From the NCBI RefSeq assembly GCF_963678635.1, contig NC_087064.1, positions 15,923,802 to 15,987,801 on the forward strand: DNA of 64,000 bases, in the 5' to 3' direction. The notes under the pieces were generated by a model that ran no database searches, was not told where the DNA came from, and saw only the letters and a program-made list of their open reading frames with translations. How positions within the stretch are numbered: position 1 is the stretch's first letter; each line of letters begins with the position of its first letter. This DNA comes from Symsagittifera roscoffensis. Its lineage: Eukaryota > Xenacoelomorpha > Acoela > Convolutidae. This document shows, in pieces, positions 1-10,200 of the stretch. The position numbers and the translations under genes are program-made.

Positions 1-984
1 ACTCATCCTTATCGACATCTGTTCATTTTGTTCTCCTAAACTGCCCACTATGTTGTTTAAGGCTTCCTCTAGTGCCGCCCCGTTATCCATGAGTGGCGTC
101 ACATGTGGTGGTGTAACTCTGTCGGTCCCAGGTAGCTTCGTGCTGGTAGAGATCCGGGCCTTGACTCTCTGTCTTGACGTTTTATCATTATCTATTTCAG
201 GATCCGCTAACGCGTTGCCTAGCCCTCCGGTTCTACTCTCTCCAGTTTGTGGCTCTGAACTTGTCCTAATCGCGAAGTCTTTTGACTGGCCTGGTGTGTT
301 TGCCTCTTTGCTTATCGTTGTCACTACACCAAATTTATCCATAGTTCCAGTCTCTCTTCCGACGTGTGCCTCACTCTCCTGGATCGAACTATTGAGACTG
401 ACTTGAGATCCAAAGTCCCCTTGCTCCTCTTCATCCTCTTCCTCCTGGGACTCCCCATCGTTTCCTGCTCCTCCTCCCATGCTGAATGGAAAGATGTTTC
501 CGAAGGTGTTCTTCATTCTTTCTGAGAACGATGATGAGGTTGTTTGTTTTCCAGTTCCGCTTGCCATCATAGTGTTGTCTGTCGGAGATCTTCTAGTTGC
601 CGTTACTTCAGTTGAGATGTCGGACAGTTCCGACATCTCCTCTCGATCCAACGTCCCGGTGGAAGTGGCAAAATCATGGCCTTGTTCTACCGGAGTAGAT
701 TCACTCGCCAGCCTTCTGCCTCTCCCTTCCAGTCCATTTACTCCCTGGTTGTCGTTCATGGTATGGTCCGTATTGACCTCCACTTCTAACAGTTCTCTTC
801 GCTCTTCTGAGGTCTTTTGACTTCTCGTTTCAACCATTCTGCCTGAAACCGTCCCCTTTTTATCGGACCGGGTTCGCTTGATCCAATCCACAAAAGGATC
901 GGTCATCGTTTTTCTTTGCTTTTCAGGTATGAATTTCCTAGAGCTATTACCTCGTTTTGGTATCCTTGACTTGTCTAAACTCAT
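1..984 (-). CDS. Gag-pol N-terminus of element 0 (partial, runs off the window)
   Basis: The ATG at 984-982 opens a frame that stays open to the window edge (328 codons). The protein starts MSLDKSRIPKRG and follows the first 328 residues of the intact element 1 gag-pol with only scattered substitutions. This N-terminal gag part is hydrophilic and acidic, with a run of Glu/Asp near residue 185, and just reaches the start of the coiled coil. No enzyme domain falls in the visible part. The start is the same Met as in element 1, preceded by the same leader sequence. Completeness of the rest cannot be judged. Confidence 0.85.
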   Translation of the reverse strand, partial: MSLDKSRIPKRGNSSRKFIPEKQRKTMTDPFVDWIKRTRSDKKGTVSGRMVETRSQKTSEERRELLEVEVNTDHTMNDNQGVNGLEGRGRRLASESTPVEQGHDFATSTGTLDREEMSELSDISTEVTATRRSPTDNTMMASGTGKQTTSSSFSERMKNTFGNIFPFSMGGGAGNDGESQEEEDEEEQGDFGSQVSLNSSIQESEAHVGRETGTMDKFGVVTTISKEANTPGQSKDFAIRTSSEPQTGESRTGGLGNALADPEIDNDKTSRQRVKARISTSTKLPGTDRVTPPHVTPLMDNGAALEEALNNIVGSLGEQNEQMSIRMS

Positions 985-3968
985 TCTTTATTTGTCACTT
1001 TCCTATGCCTACTCTTGACTCAATTGTTAGAGACCTTATAGTTTTATTAACAATAATAATGACACAACACAATAAATTTCACCAGATTCTATTAAATAGT
1101 GACCACGAATCCCTGTATGTTGTCAGAGTACAGTTTGTATAAAATTTATTCACACTAGCCGATTATCGGTCCAAAGATCTGGAAACTAGCACAATATGAT
1201 GTTATCAGTCAATTTAAAAGATAGTGTACTCACTACCCAATCAAGCTCAGTTTAGGTTGATTTAAAATCAAAAAACAAAAAAAAATATATATTGACACAA
1301 TATGAATGTATATATAAAAAAAACGTATGTGTGTTGTACTCTTAGTCAGTCGCAGTACAATAGTCGAACCTGTCTTTTAAAGAAAAAGCTTTCCCTGCTT
1401 GGTGCTGCACCAAACAGACAAAACTTTGAAGGCAGCAATTTTCTCAAGTGGGCGTCTATTGCACCCACCGAGTACTGTGTTACCTATCTGCCTTCGGACT
1501 GCCCGAGCTAGACCTACTAAAGTCCTCAGGGCAGTCACTTTTCCCAAAAACGTATTATGTCCAATCCACACCAATGAACCATGTTCTCTTTAATTTAGAC
1601 TTAGTGTCGCGAATATCCGAGTTTGGACTTGTTTTGTATTAGTCTTGTTCTTATCGAAAGGCAAGTTACCAGCGCAGTCACTGATACCTAGCCTGTGTAT
1701 TAATAACTTAATACTTCTCACTTTTTAGTCTTTCTTTCGTTCACCTAAGTCCTTAATAAAAAAAATACCCCTCCGGATTGGCACAAATAGGACCCTTCCG
1801 GATTTGTCAGAATCTAGACCCCTCCGGATTTGGACCCCTCCGAGTTGGTTAATACTAGACCCCTCCGGATTTGGACCCCTCCGAATTAGCTCAAATAAGA
1901 CCCCTCCGGATTCGGATCCCTCTTGAAAAAATTTCGACCCCTCCGGATTGGGATCCCTCTTGAAAAAATTTCGACCCCTCCGGATTGGGAGCCCTCCGAT
2001 TTTGTAAAAGTAGCTTTTAGGAGATTTCCTTTTTTTAACCTATACCCCTCCGAATACGTTCTCCGATGCTATTATGCTGTTTGAATTAACTGGGAAGGGT
2101 ATAGGGTCCTTTCCTAGACCCCTCCGGGTTGAAGTTAAGGCACTTATTTGACAATTCACACTAACGGTGAAGGGTCTTATCACTTGCCTAATTTCGACTC
2201 TATTATGGTTGTCTTGTGCCTTCAGCCCTCCCTTTTTGTCTAGAACTGTCTTAAGTTACTTAGTTCAATCGCTATCAACTTTTGGTAGGGGTATAAGGGT
2301 TTTTTTAGAAAAATTTATAAAACGTGAAGGGTGTACCCCTCCGGATTTGTGTAATTTGCTAAAAACAATCTCAAAAAATTTTCTCTCTCGCTTTTCCGAA
2401 AAATTTCTGATCCTGTTAGTAAGCTCAGCTAATTTCTGATCTGTTGGTACCAAGATCAACTCGATATGATCAGTAGTTCCAAAGTTATTAACCAAAACGT
2501 CTTTTTTTCGAACTCAAAAAATTTTCTCTCTTACAGGTTCCGCCTAACTTTTTCCGCAAATCTGGTCCTTTCGACCTAAAAATTATTGATCCGAGCTCAG
2601 AAGGCCTATACTCTTCTAGTTCAATGCAAAAGACCCGATCTAAAACGCTATTGTAGAAAAATTTTGCGAAAAACTATGCTACCTGGACCCCTCCGGATTG
2701 ATGAATCCACCAAATCAAACACGTTATGTTCGATTTCTCTGCAACCCGGAAGGCTTTCGGGTAGCGGATTTTAAGACTTGTAGATTCACTAGTGGACGTT
2801 GTCCGAACAACTATTTTTACTGTCCTACCTTAAAAATTTCAAAAAAATTTCTAAATTTTTAGTGTTTCTTACTATCAAAATTTGGGAAAATTTGGTTTTT
2901 TGTACCAAACTAGTTTTAACCACTTCCGAACTAAAGTTAACCGGTTCTGCTTATTACAGTAGTGCAGTTACGATGTAACACACTAACTTAGCGCTTTTTT
3001 CCGTTTCAAAAAATATCGATATCTCAAAAATCGCGACTTGTGGGGTGATCAAAATATCGCAATTTTGACCCTAAAAACCGGCCAGTTCTCGTTGTTTTTG
3101 TCTGAAAATCGATATAAGACTATTAATATAGGCTATATAAGTAATAATATTAGGAATACTATACCCCTCCGGGTTTGTTTAATCTCCGAATTAAGGTGCT
3201 TAACTCGGATATTCGCAGTTCGGTGAAGGGTCACTACAGTGCAGCACTGTCGAGCCCCCCACAGATTACTATCTTACTTTTTGTACCAAAAGGGATACAA
3301 AACTTGTTAACGATACCCAACAGTCGATTGTAGTTGTCGTTGAGCCTCTTCCTGTTGTTCCCTGTACTGCTTGCCGGATCGGTCTTCACCCCGGACCCTT
3401 CCGAATTGAGCGCAAATCAGCTGACCCTTCCGGATTGGGCGCAATTTATCATTAACGTGCTTAAATGCTCAAATAACCCTACAGTACAAGCCTCACAAAC
3501 GGGCTACAAAACTGATCGTAACAATCCTGACTGATATAAATGCCTGTAATAACAATATATCTATCAACAACAAACGGGGGGGTTGAATCACATCTTGTCT
3601 GGGGGGATGATTTCTACTGATTTTTTACTTTTTTACTGTTTTTGGTTTTTTCGGTTATTTTTTATGTTTTTTGTTTTTCTTGGATACTATACTACTTTTT
3701 GTTTGGTTTTACTTATATCTTTAAGTGTTTTTGGTCACCAACCACTCAGGGGATGAGGGGTTCGCGATTCCCCCCACCCTTCCTGGTTCGTGAATTTTCG
3801 GTCTTAACTAGGTTAAAAAACTATTCACGGCAATCCGGAAGGCTTCCGCGTTCCGAACTACCCTTCCGCCCCGGCGGTTTAGGCCTAATAAGGGCGTTAA
3901 TGTGAGCATCCGCTCGGCGCGGAATGCTCGTTAACGGTTCTGCCGGTCATGATGTTAAAAAAGAATAA
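985..3968 (-). other. 5' leader of element 0, non-coding
   Basis: This 3 kb stretch between primer site and gag start has no convincing coding region; short open frames are not shared in frame with the element 1 copy. It carries about 16 copies of a motif reading ACCCCTCCGGATT on the plus strand (AATCCGGAGGGGT in the element sense), densest at 1760-2130. An A-rich stretch (T-rich as printed) lies at about 3610-3730. Positions 985-3350 are mirrored by 4917-7245. The part from 3351 to 3968 is unique to element 0 here. Confidence 0.75.
1760..2135 (-). repeat. Array of CCGGAGGGGT motifs in the element 0 leader
   Basis: About eleven copies of A(C)CCCTCCGGATT or one-base variants are spaced irregularly (roughly 15-60 bp) here, with further single copies near 2335, 2687, 3161 and 3390-3430. 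Spacing and number differ from the element 1 array at 6140-6470 although flanking leader is nearly identical, so the array is evolving by gain and loss of units. Its function is unknown; a protein-binding or RNA-packaging role is only inference. Confidence 0.7.
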
Positions 3969-3983
3969 CACCCAGGAGCGCCA
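3969..3983 (-). promoter_or_regulatory. Candidate primer binding site of element 0
   Basis: In the element sense the sequence is TGGCGCTCCTGGGTG, starting with the TGG expected to pair with a tRNA 3' CCA. The same 15 bases occur at the same place in element 2 (46617-46603) although the flanks differ. The site lies 12 nt from the LTR end, farther than usual. I cannot assign the tRNA: the next base does not give the invariant C61 of a T-stem. Confidence 0.55.
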
Positions 3984-3995
3984 TAAAAACATACA

Positions 3996-4916
3996 TGTAA
4001 CATTCGCCCGGAAGATACATATCGACGGATAACAAAACTAAGTCTTAAGACGACTGGCTAGCGTCTAAACAGAGCTTTGCATGTTTTTCACCGTCTCTAC
4101 CAAGCCAGTACTTTTCGGTGGTCTTTCCTACATCAGGCTGACAAAAACGTTACTGTTCTCCGGCTTCGACCAGAACGCTCAAATTAACTGAATTACATGC
4201 AAAGTTAGTGAGCTCATGGCTGGGTCTCTGTATCCCCAGACCACGAGGTCACTCCTAAAAACAGGGCTACTACTTATTATATTACTATTGTTTTTGTTCA
4301 GTAGATAAAAATCATCATCTCCATCGAAGATGGATCAACCCTTTCCCCCCTACTTCTAGCTCCTCATTCTTGTCAAAACGAATTAAGATCTTAATTAAAT
4401 TCAAGTCAGGACATGACGGATACTAAAATTCAATATAAGTTCATAAAAGTCCACGTCCCGAGACCCTTCCGGATTCTTGAATCCGGTGAATCAAGCTTCT
4501 TAATATCCAGTTCACAATAACTCGGAAGGCTGGGTTTTACCCTTCACCGTTGCTCGCAACGGCCCCGCAACTATTGTAACAGCACAATAGTTGCAACTCG
4601 GAACGTCCTCTGCTGTTCGGTAGTTCGTTGTAGTTTTTTAGTCTCGATTTCGTACTGTTCGTAATCGCAGATAAAAGTTGTTCTGTTTTTTCTTGCTCTT
4701 TTAGCTAAAAATGGCCGTTTCTGACGCTTCTCAGAAACATGACGCCATAATTCGAATTTTCAAAAATTAGAATTCCAGAATCTTCTAGCCTTCACCGTTT
4801 GGCCAATCGTTCAAATAACGTCCTTATCCGTTCTAAATCGCCAATTCGGAAGGCTTGCTGCTAAAATACCGAATTCTGCAGAGACTGCATTTTGGCCATT
4901 CTGGTCGAATGTCACA
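3996..4916 (-). repeat. 5' LTR of element 0 (921 bp)
   Basis: In the element sense it begins TGTGACATTCG and ends CGAATGTTACA, an imperfect terminal inverted repeat with TG...CA ends. It is the same size as the element 1 3' LTR (920 bp). The last 340 bp (R-U5 side) match that LTR at about 98%, while the first 370 bp (U3 side) match only about 80%. A GCAACTATTGT hairpin (4567-4594) and a TCCATC/GATGGA hairpin (4320-4334) are shared with it. It lies directly against element 1 leader sequence at 4917. Confidence 0.9.
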
Positions 4917-7245
4917 CAGAAGGGGCTCAACGACAACAACAATCGACTTTTGGGTATCGTTAACAAGTTTTGTATCCCTTTTGGTACAAAAAGTAAGATA
5001 GTAATCTGTGGGGGGCTCGACAGTGCTGCACTGTAGTGACCCTTCACCGAACTGCGAATATCCGAGTTAAGCACCTTAATTCGGATAATAAACAAACCCG
5101 GAGGGGTATAGTATTACTAATATTTTTATTTATATAGCCTATATTAATAGTCTTATATCGTTTTTCAGTGAAAAACAACGAAAACAGACCGGTTTTTAGG
5201 GTCAAAATAGCGATATTTTGATCCCCCCACAAGTCGCGATTTTTGAGATATCGATATTTTTTGAAACGGAAAAAAGCGCTAAGTAAGTGTGTTACATCGT
5301 AACTGCACTACTGTAATAAGTAGAACCGGTTAACTTTAGTTCGGAAGTGGTTGGAACTAGTTTGGTACAAAAACCAAATTTTCCCATTTTTGATAGTAAG
5401 AAACACTATAAAATCAGAAAATTTTTTTTTGAAATCTTTGAGTTAGGACAGTAAAAATAGTCGATCGGACAACGTCCACTGGTGAATCTACGAGTTTTAA
5501 AACCCGCTACCCGAAAGCCTTCCGGGTTGCAGAGAAATCGAACATAACGTGTTTGATTTGGTGGATTCATCAATCCGGAGGGGTCCAGGTAGCATAGTTT
5601 TTCGCAAATTTTTTTTACAATAGCGTTTTAGATCGGGTCTTTTGCATTGAACTAGAAGAGTATAGGCCTTCTGAGCTCGGATCAATAATTTTTAGGTCGA
5701 AAGGGCCAGATTTGCGGAAAAAGTTAGGCGGAACCTATAAGAGAGAAAATTTTTTGAGTTTGGAAAAAAGACGTTTTGGTTAATAACTTTGGAACTACTG
5801 AGCATATCGAGTTGATCTTAGTACCAATAGATCAGAAATTAGCTGAGCTTACTAATAGGATCAGAAATTTTTCGGAAAAACGAGCGAGAAAATTTTTTGA
5901 GATTGTTTTTAGCAAATTACACAAATCCGGAGGGGTACACCCTTCACGTTTTATAAATTTTTCTGAAAAACCCTTATACCCCTACCAAAAGTTGATAGCG
6001 ATTGAACTAAGTAACTTAGGACAGTTCTAGACAAAAAGGGAGGGCTGAAGGCACAAGACAACCATAGAAGAGGCGAAATTAGGCAAGTGATAAGACCCTT
6101 CACCGTTAGTGTGAATTGTCAAATAAGCGCCTTAACTTCAATCCGGAGGGGTCTAGGAAAGGATTTTATACCCTTCCCAGTTAATTCAAACAGCATAATA
6201 GCAACGCAGAACGTATCCGGAGGGGTATAAGCTGAAATTAAGAAAACTGCGAAAAGCTACTTTGACAGAGCTAAGGGCTCCGAATCCGGAGGGGTCTACT
6301 TTCCACAAAACCGGAGGGGTCCGAATCCGGAGGGGTCTTATAGTTGCTAATTCGGAGGGGTCCAAATCCGGAGGGGTCTACTATTAACTAACTCGGAGGG
6401 GTCCCAATCCGGAGGGGTCCATATTCTGACAGTCCGGAAGGGTCCTATTTGTGCCAATCCGGAGGGGTATTATTTTATTAAGGACTTAGGTAAACGAAAG
6501 AAAGACTAAAAAGCGAGAGGTATTAGGTTATTAATACACAGGCTAGGTATCAGTGACTGCACTGGTAACTTGCCTTTCAAAAAGAACCAGACTAATACAA
6601 AACAGGTCCGAACTCGGATATTCGCGACACCAAGTCTAAATTAAAAAGAGCGTGACTCATTGGTGTGGATTGGAACATAATACGTTTTTGGGAAAAGTGA
6701 CTGCCCTGAGGATTTTAGTAGGTCTAGCTCGGGCAGTCCGAAGGCAGATAGGTAACACAATACTCGGTGGGTGCAATAGACGCCCACTTGAGAAAATAAC
6801 TGCCTTCAAAGTTTTGTCTGTTTGGTGCAGCACCAAGCAGGGAAAGCTTTTTCTTTGAAAGACAGGTTCGACTATTGTACTGCGACCAACTAAGAGTACA
6901 AGACACATACGTTTTTTTATATATACATTTATATTGTGTCAATATATGTTTTTTGTTTTTGATTTTAAATCAACCTAAACTGTGCTTGATTGGGTAGTGA
7001 CTACACTATCTTTTAAATTGACTGATAACATCATATTGTGCTAGTTTCCAGATCTTTGGACCGATAATCGGCTAGTGTGAATAAATTTTATACAAACTGT
7101 ACTCTGACAACATACAGGGATTCGTGGTCACTATTTAATAGAATCTGGTGAAATTTATTGTGTTGTGTCATTATTATTGTTAATAAAACTATAAGGACTC
7201 TAGCAATTGAGTCAAGAGTAGGCATAGGAAAGTGACAAATAAAGA
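4917..7245 (+). other. 5' leader of element 1 (distal part), non-coding
   Basis: This mirrors 985-3350. No open frame here is conserved as protein. It carries about 14 copies of AATCCGGAGGGGT and variants, single ones near 5095, 5572 and 5925 and a cluster at 6140-6470. It ends in the AT-rich sequence before the gag ATG at 7246. Confidence 0.75.
6140..6475 (+). repeat. Array of CCGGAGGGGT motifs in the element 1 leader
   Basis: About eleven units of AATCCGGAGGGGTC or close variants (AATTCGGAGGGG, AACTCGGAGGGG, AGTCCGGAAGGG) lie about 15-75 bp apart. Variants also occur inside the LTR (AATCCGGAAGGGTC near 22755). Spacing is irregular, so this is a cluster of sites and not a tandem satellite. 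It resembles in layout, not in sequence, the Su(Hw) site cluster in the leader of Drosophila gypsy; that parallel is inference. Confidence 0.75.
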
Positions 7246-10200
7246 ATGAGTTTAGACAAGTCAAGGATACCAAAACGAGGTAATAGCTCTAGGAAATTCA
7301 TACCTGAAAAGCAAAGAAAAACGATGACCGATCCTTTTGTGGATTGGATCAAGCGAACCCGATCCGATAAAGAGGGGACGGTTTCAGGCAGAATGGTTGA
7401 AACGAGAAGTCAAAAGACCTCAGAAGAGCGAAGAAAACTGTTAGAAGTGGAGGTCAATACGGACCATACCATGAACGACAACCAGGGAGTAAATGGACTG
7501 GAAGGGAGAGGCAGAAGGCTGGCGAGTGAATCTACTCCGGTAGAACAAGGCCATGATTTTGCCACTTCCACCGGGACGTTGGATCGAGAGGAGATGTCGG
7601 AACTGTCCGACATCTCAACTGAAGTAACGGCAACTAGAAGATCTCCGACAGACAACACTATGATGGCAAGCGGAACTGGAAAACAAACAACCTCATCATC
7701 GTTCTCAGAAAGAATGAAGAACACCTTCGGAAACATCTTTCCATTCAGCATGGGAGGAGGAGCAGGAAACGATGGGGAGTCCCAGGAGGAAGAGGATGAA
7801 GAGGAGCAAGGGGACTTTGGATCTCAAGTCAGTCTCAATAGTTCAATCCAGGAGAGTGAGGCACACGTCGGAAGAGAGACTGGAACCATGGATAAATTTG
7901 GTGTAGTGACAACGATAAGCAAAGAGGCAAACACACCGGGCCAGTCGAAGGACTTCGCGATTAGGACAAGTTCGGAGCCACAACCTGATGAGAGTAGAAC
8001 CAGAGGGCTTGGCAACGCGTTAGCGGATCCTGAAATAGATAATGATAAAACGTCAAGACAGAGAGTCAAGGCCCGGATCTCTACCAGCACGAAGCTACCT
8101 GGGACCGACAGAGTTACACCACCACTAGTGACGCCACTCATGGATAACGGGGCAGCACTAGAGGAAGCCTTAAACAACATAGTGGGCAGTTTAGGAGAAC
8201 AAAATGAACAGATGTCGATAAGGATGAGTGAACTGGAAAGAGCAGTTCACATTGAAAGAGAAAGTCTGCGGGAAGAAATAAACCGCAACAGACAAGAAGT
8301 TGGCAGAAGCGAAAAACGCTTGAAAGAAAGAACGGACGAACATATGACGAGGAACTTGTCGCGAATGACAAGAGAGGCGGAACAGAGGGAGTTACGCTTA
8401 AGAGCCGACATGGAGAAGTTAAGAATACAGCAAGAGCAGTCTCTTGGGTCTCTTGACATAAAGATAGACGCGATGATGGAGAGGCGAACTCAGGCTATCA
8501 TGGATAGGTTGGACGGGCTACTAAGCAGCAAGAGTGGACCAAAAGAAGGAGAGCCGAACTCGGGAGGTCCCAGCAGGGAACCGAGGGTGAACTTCAATGA
8601 ACATCAAAGGAGGAAGACGTATGGATCCACTAGAGGCAGGGGCAGTTCATCAGGCTATGCCTCAAGGGGTAATACAGCATGGGGCCCGAACAGTAGAGCG
8701 AGTTCAACGGGGAACAGACAAACCTCGAACGAACGACCAACGCAAAGCACACATGCGACTGGGAGAAGCGATTCTGGCAACATGGGGCATACAAGCCCGA
8801 GGAGGAGTCACATGGGCCAAGCGGGAAACGCTCATGGTGATTCGGATTGCAGGGATGCACCGCACACAGAGCCTTCGACAAGGTGTGAGGACACTCAAGC
8901 GGGACACTCAAGGGATGCTACGGCAATGGCCACAGCATTTGAACCCCTGAACAGGTCTTTGGAGACATTCCTGACGCGGTTATCTAGAACCAATGAACGC
9001 AGTGAAAAGTCCAGAAGAGTCTTTAAGAAGCCAAGATGCTACAAGGACGAATCTGATGGCTGTATTGATACCTGGATAGAGGTAATGAAGCTGCATTTCG
9101 AGGAAGAGGACTTGTCGGAGAGACAGGAATGCAGCGCGCTCACCAGCAACTTAGAAGGGACAGCCCTGAACTGTGTCATGGCTAAGAAACAGTATCAACG
9201 TGACACTGCTGAGAAAATCTTCGAAATCTTGTTAAACCGTTTCGGATCAGGGGTGCAGGGGCACCAGGCGATGATGCGCATCGAGAAACGGAGGCAACGA
9301 GAAGATGAAACAATAGACAAGTTTCTCGATGATTTGGAAATGCTGAGAAGACGCAGCCAACCGGATGAGTCAAACCGAAGGATGAACCTGGCCGTAGCCT
9401 CAAAATTCATCGATGGTGTGAAAAATGATGAACTTCGTACGATGCTAGCAACGCATTACACACCACTATCAACTAATGCGCCAACACCGGAAGAGTTGAG
9501 GCTCAAATCAAAAGAGTATCTTTTGTTGAAACCTCCTTCGAGATCTGGATATTACAAGAACAATTATGGCAATTTTAACAACGGACCAGCGAACCAAGGG
9601 AACAATTGGTACAAACCGAGGGACGATATGGACAAGAGACGCTCTTGTGCTAATTGTAGTTCAACAGACCATCATGTGTCAGCATGCCCAGCTTACAAAC
9701 AAGGCATGAAAGCAATAGGCTTTAGCCTCGAGGACGAAGATGCGTCAGAGTTGGACCATGAGGATTTCATGAGAGGAGTAATTGCGAAATTCGGCCCGAG
9801 GTGTTTCTTTTGTAACTTGGAAGTTCATTTTAAATCAGATTGTCCGCAATTCTGGGATGCAGTGGCAGACATCAAGCATCCAAGGCATGAAGAAGCTTTG
9901 TCAGGAGTGAAAGCAAGCAAGGCTCGACTTTTGAGCGAAGCAGAGGCACGCAGGAAGGACAAACCTCAAGAGCTGGCGGCAAAGAAAATGCAAGCAGTAA
10001 CAGAAGAAGCACGTGAACCGGAACCAGCAACTGCGGCCGATGACTTCAAGATCGATTATAAGGCAGCCGCAAAGGATGCTCTAAATAGAGTACAGCAGGA
10101 ATTGGTGACGAAAGAGATCGAACAAAAAGTGAAACTTGAACTGGAAAATGAAAAGCTTCAGGAGCAACTGAATACCTTCGAGGCAATGGAGTTCGAGGAG

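Larger units (their letters stand above)
1..4916 (-). mobile_element. Element 0: 5' part of a giant Ty3/gypsy-like LTR retrotransposon
   Basis: Read on the minus strand this is LTR (4916-3996), primer site (3983-3969), a 3 kb leader and the start of gag (984-1), running off the left edge. The gag start and leader are nearly the same as those of element 1 (4917-8228) in opposite orientation. The homology stops exactly at the outer end of the LTR at 4916/4917. The simplest reading is that element 0 inserted into the leader of element 1, so the missing 5' LTR and proximal leader of element 1 would lie left of the window. A 5' truncation of element 1 is the alternative. The left end and target duplication cannot be seen. 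Confidence 0.85.
1..8228. repeat. Large inverted repeat: 1-3350 versus 4917-8228
   Basis: The two arms are the leader and gag start of element 0 (minus) and of element 1 (plus). They differ by scattered substitutions and by small insertions or deletions in the CCGGAGGGGT array, so they are two separate copies and not a perfect palindrome. The 1.57 kb centre (3351-4916) is the proximal leader and LTR of element 0. Transcription through both copies would give RNA able to form a 3 kb duplex. Confidence 0.9.

Noticed and set aside
50-820. Plus-strand open frames of 113-118 residues near the left edge, repeated at 7410-8180 on the minus strand
   Set aside because: They are antisense shadows of the gag coding sequence of elements 0 and 1; their duplication reflects the inverted repeat.
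1-8228. Inverted repeat as an assembly or amplification palindrome
   Set aside because: The arms differ by many substitutions and small indels, and are separated by 1.5 kb of element-specific leader and LTR with a sharp LTR boundary, so they are separate genomic copies.
8597-8950. A 117-residue plus-strand frame inside gag-pol as an overlapping gene
   Set aside because: It lies in another frame within the Ser/Gly/Arg-rich gag region and has no counterpart in elements 2 or 3; composition explains it.
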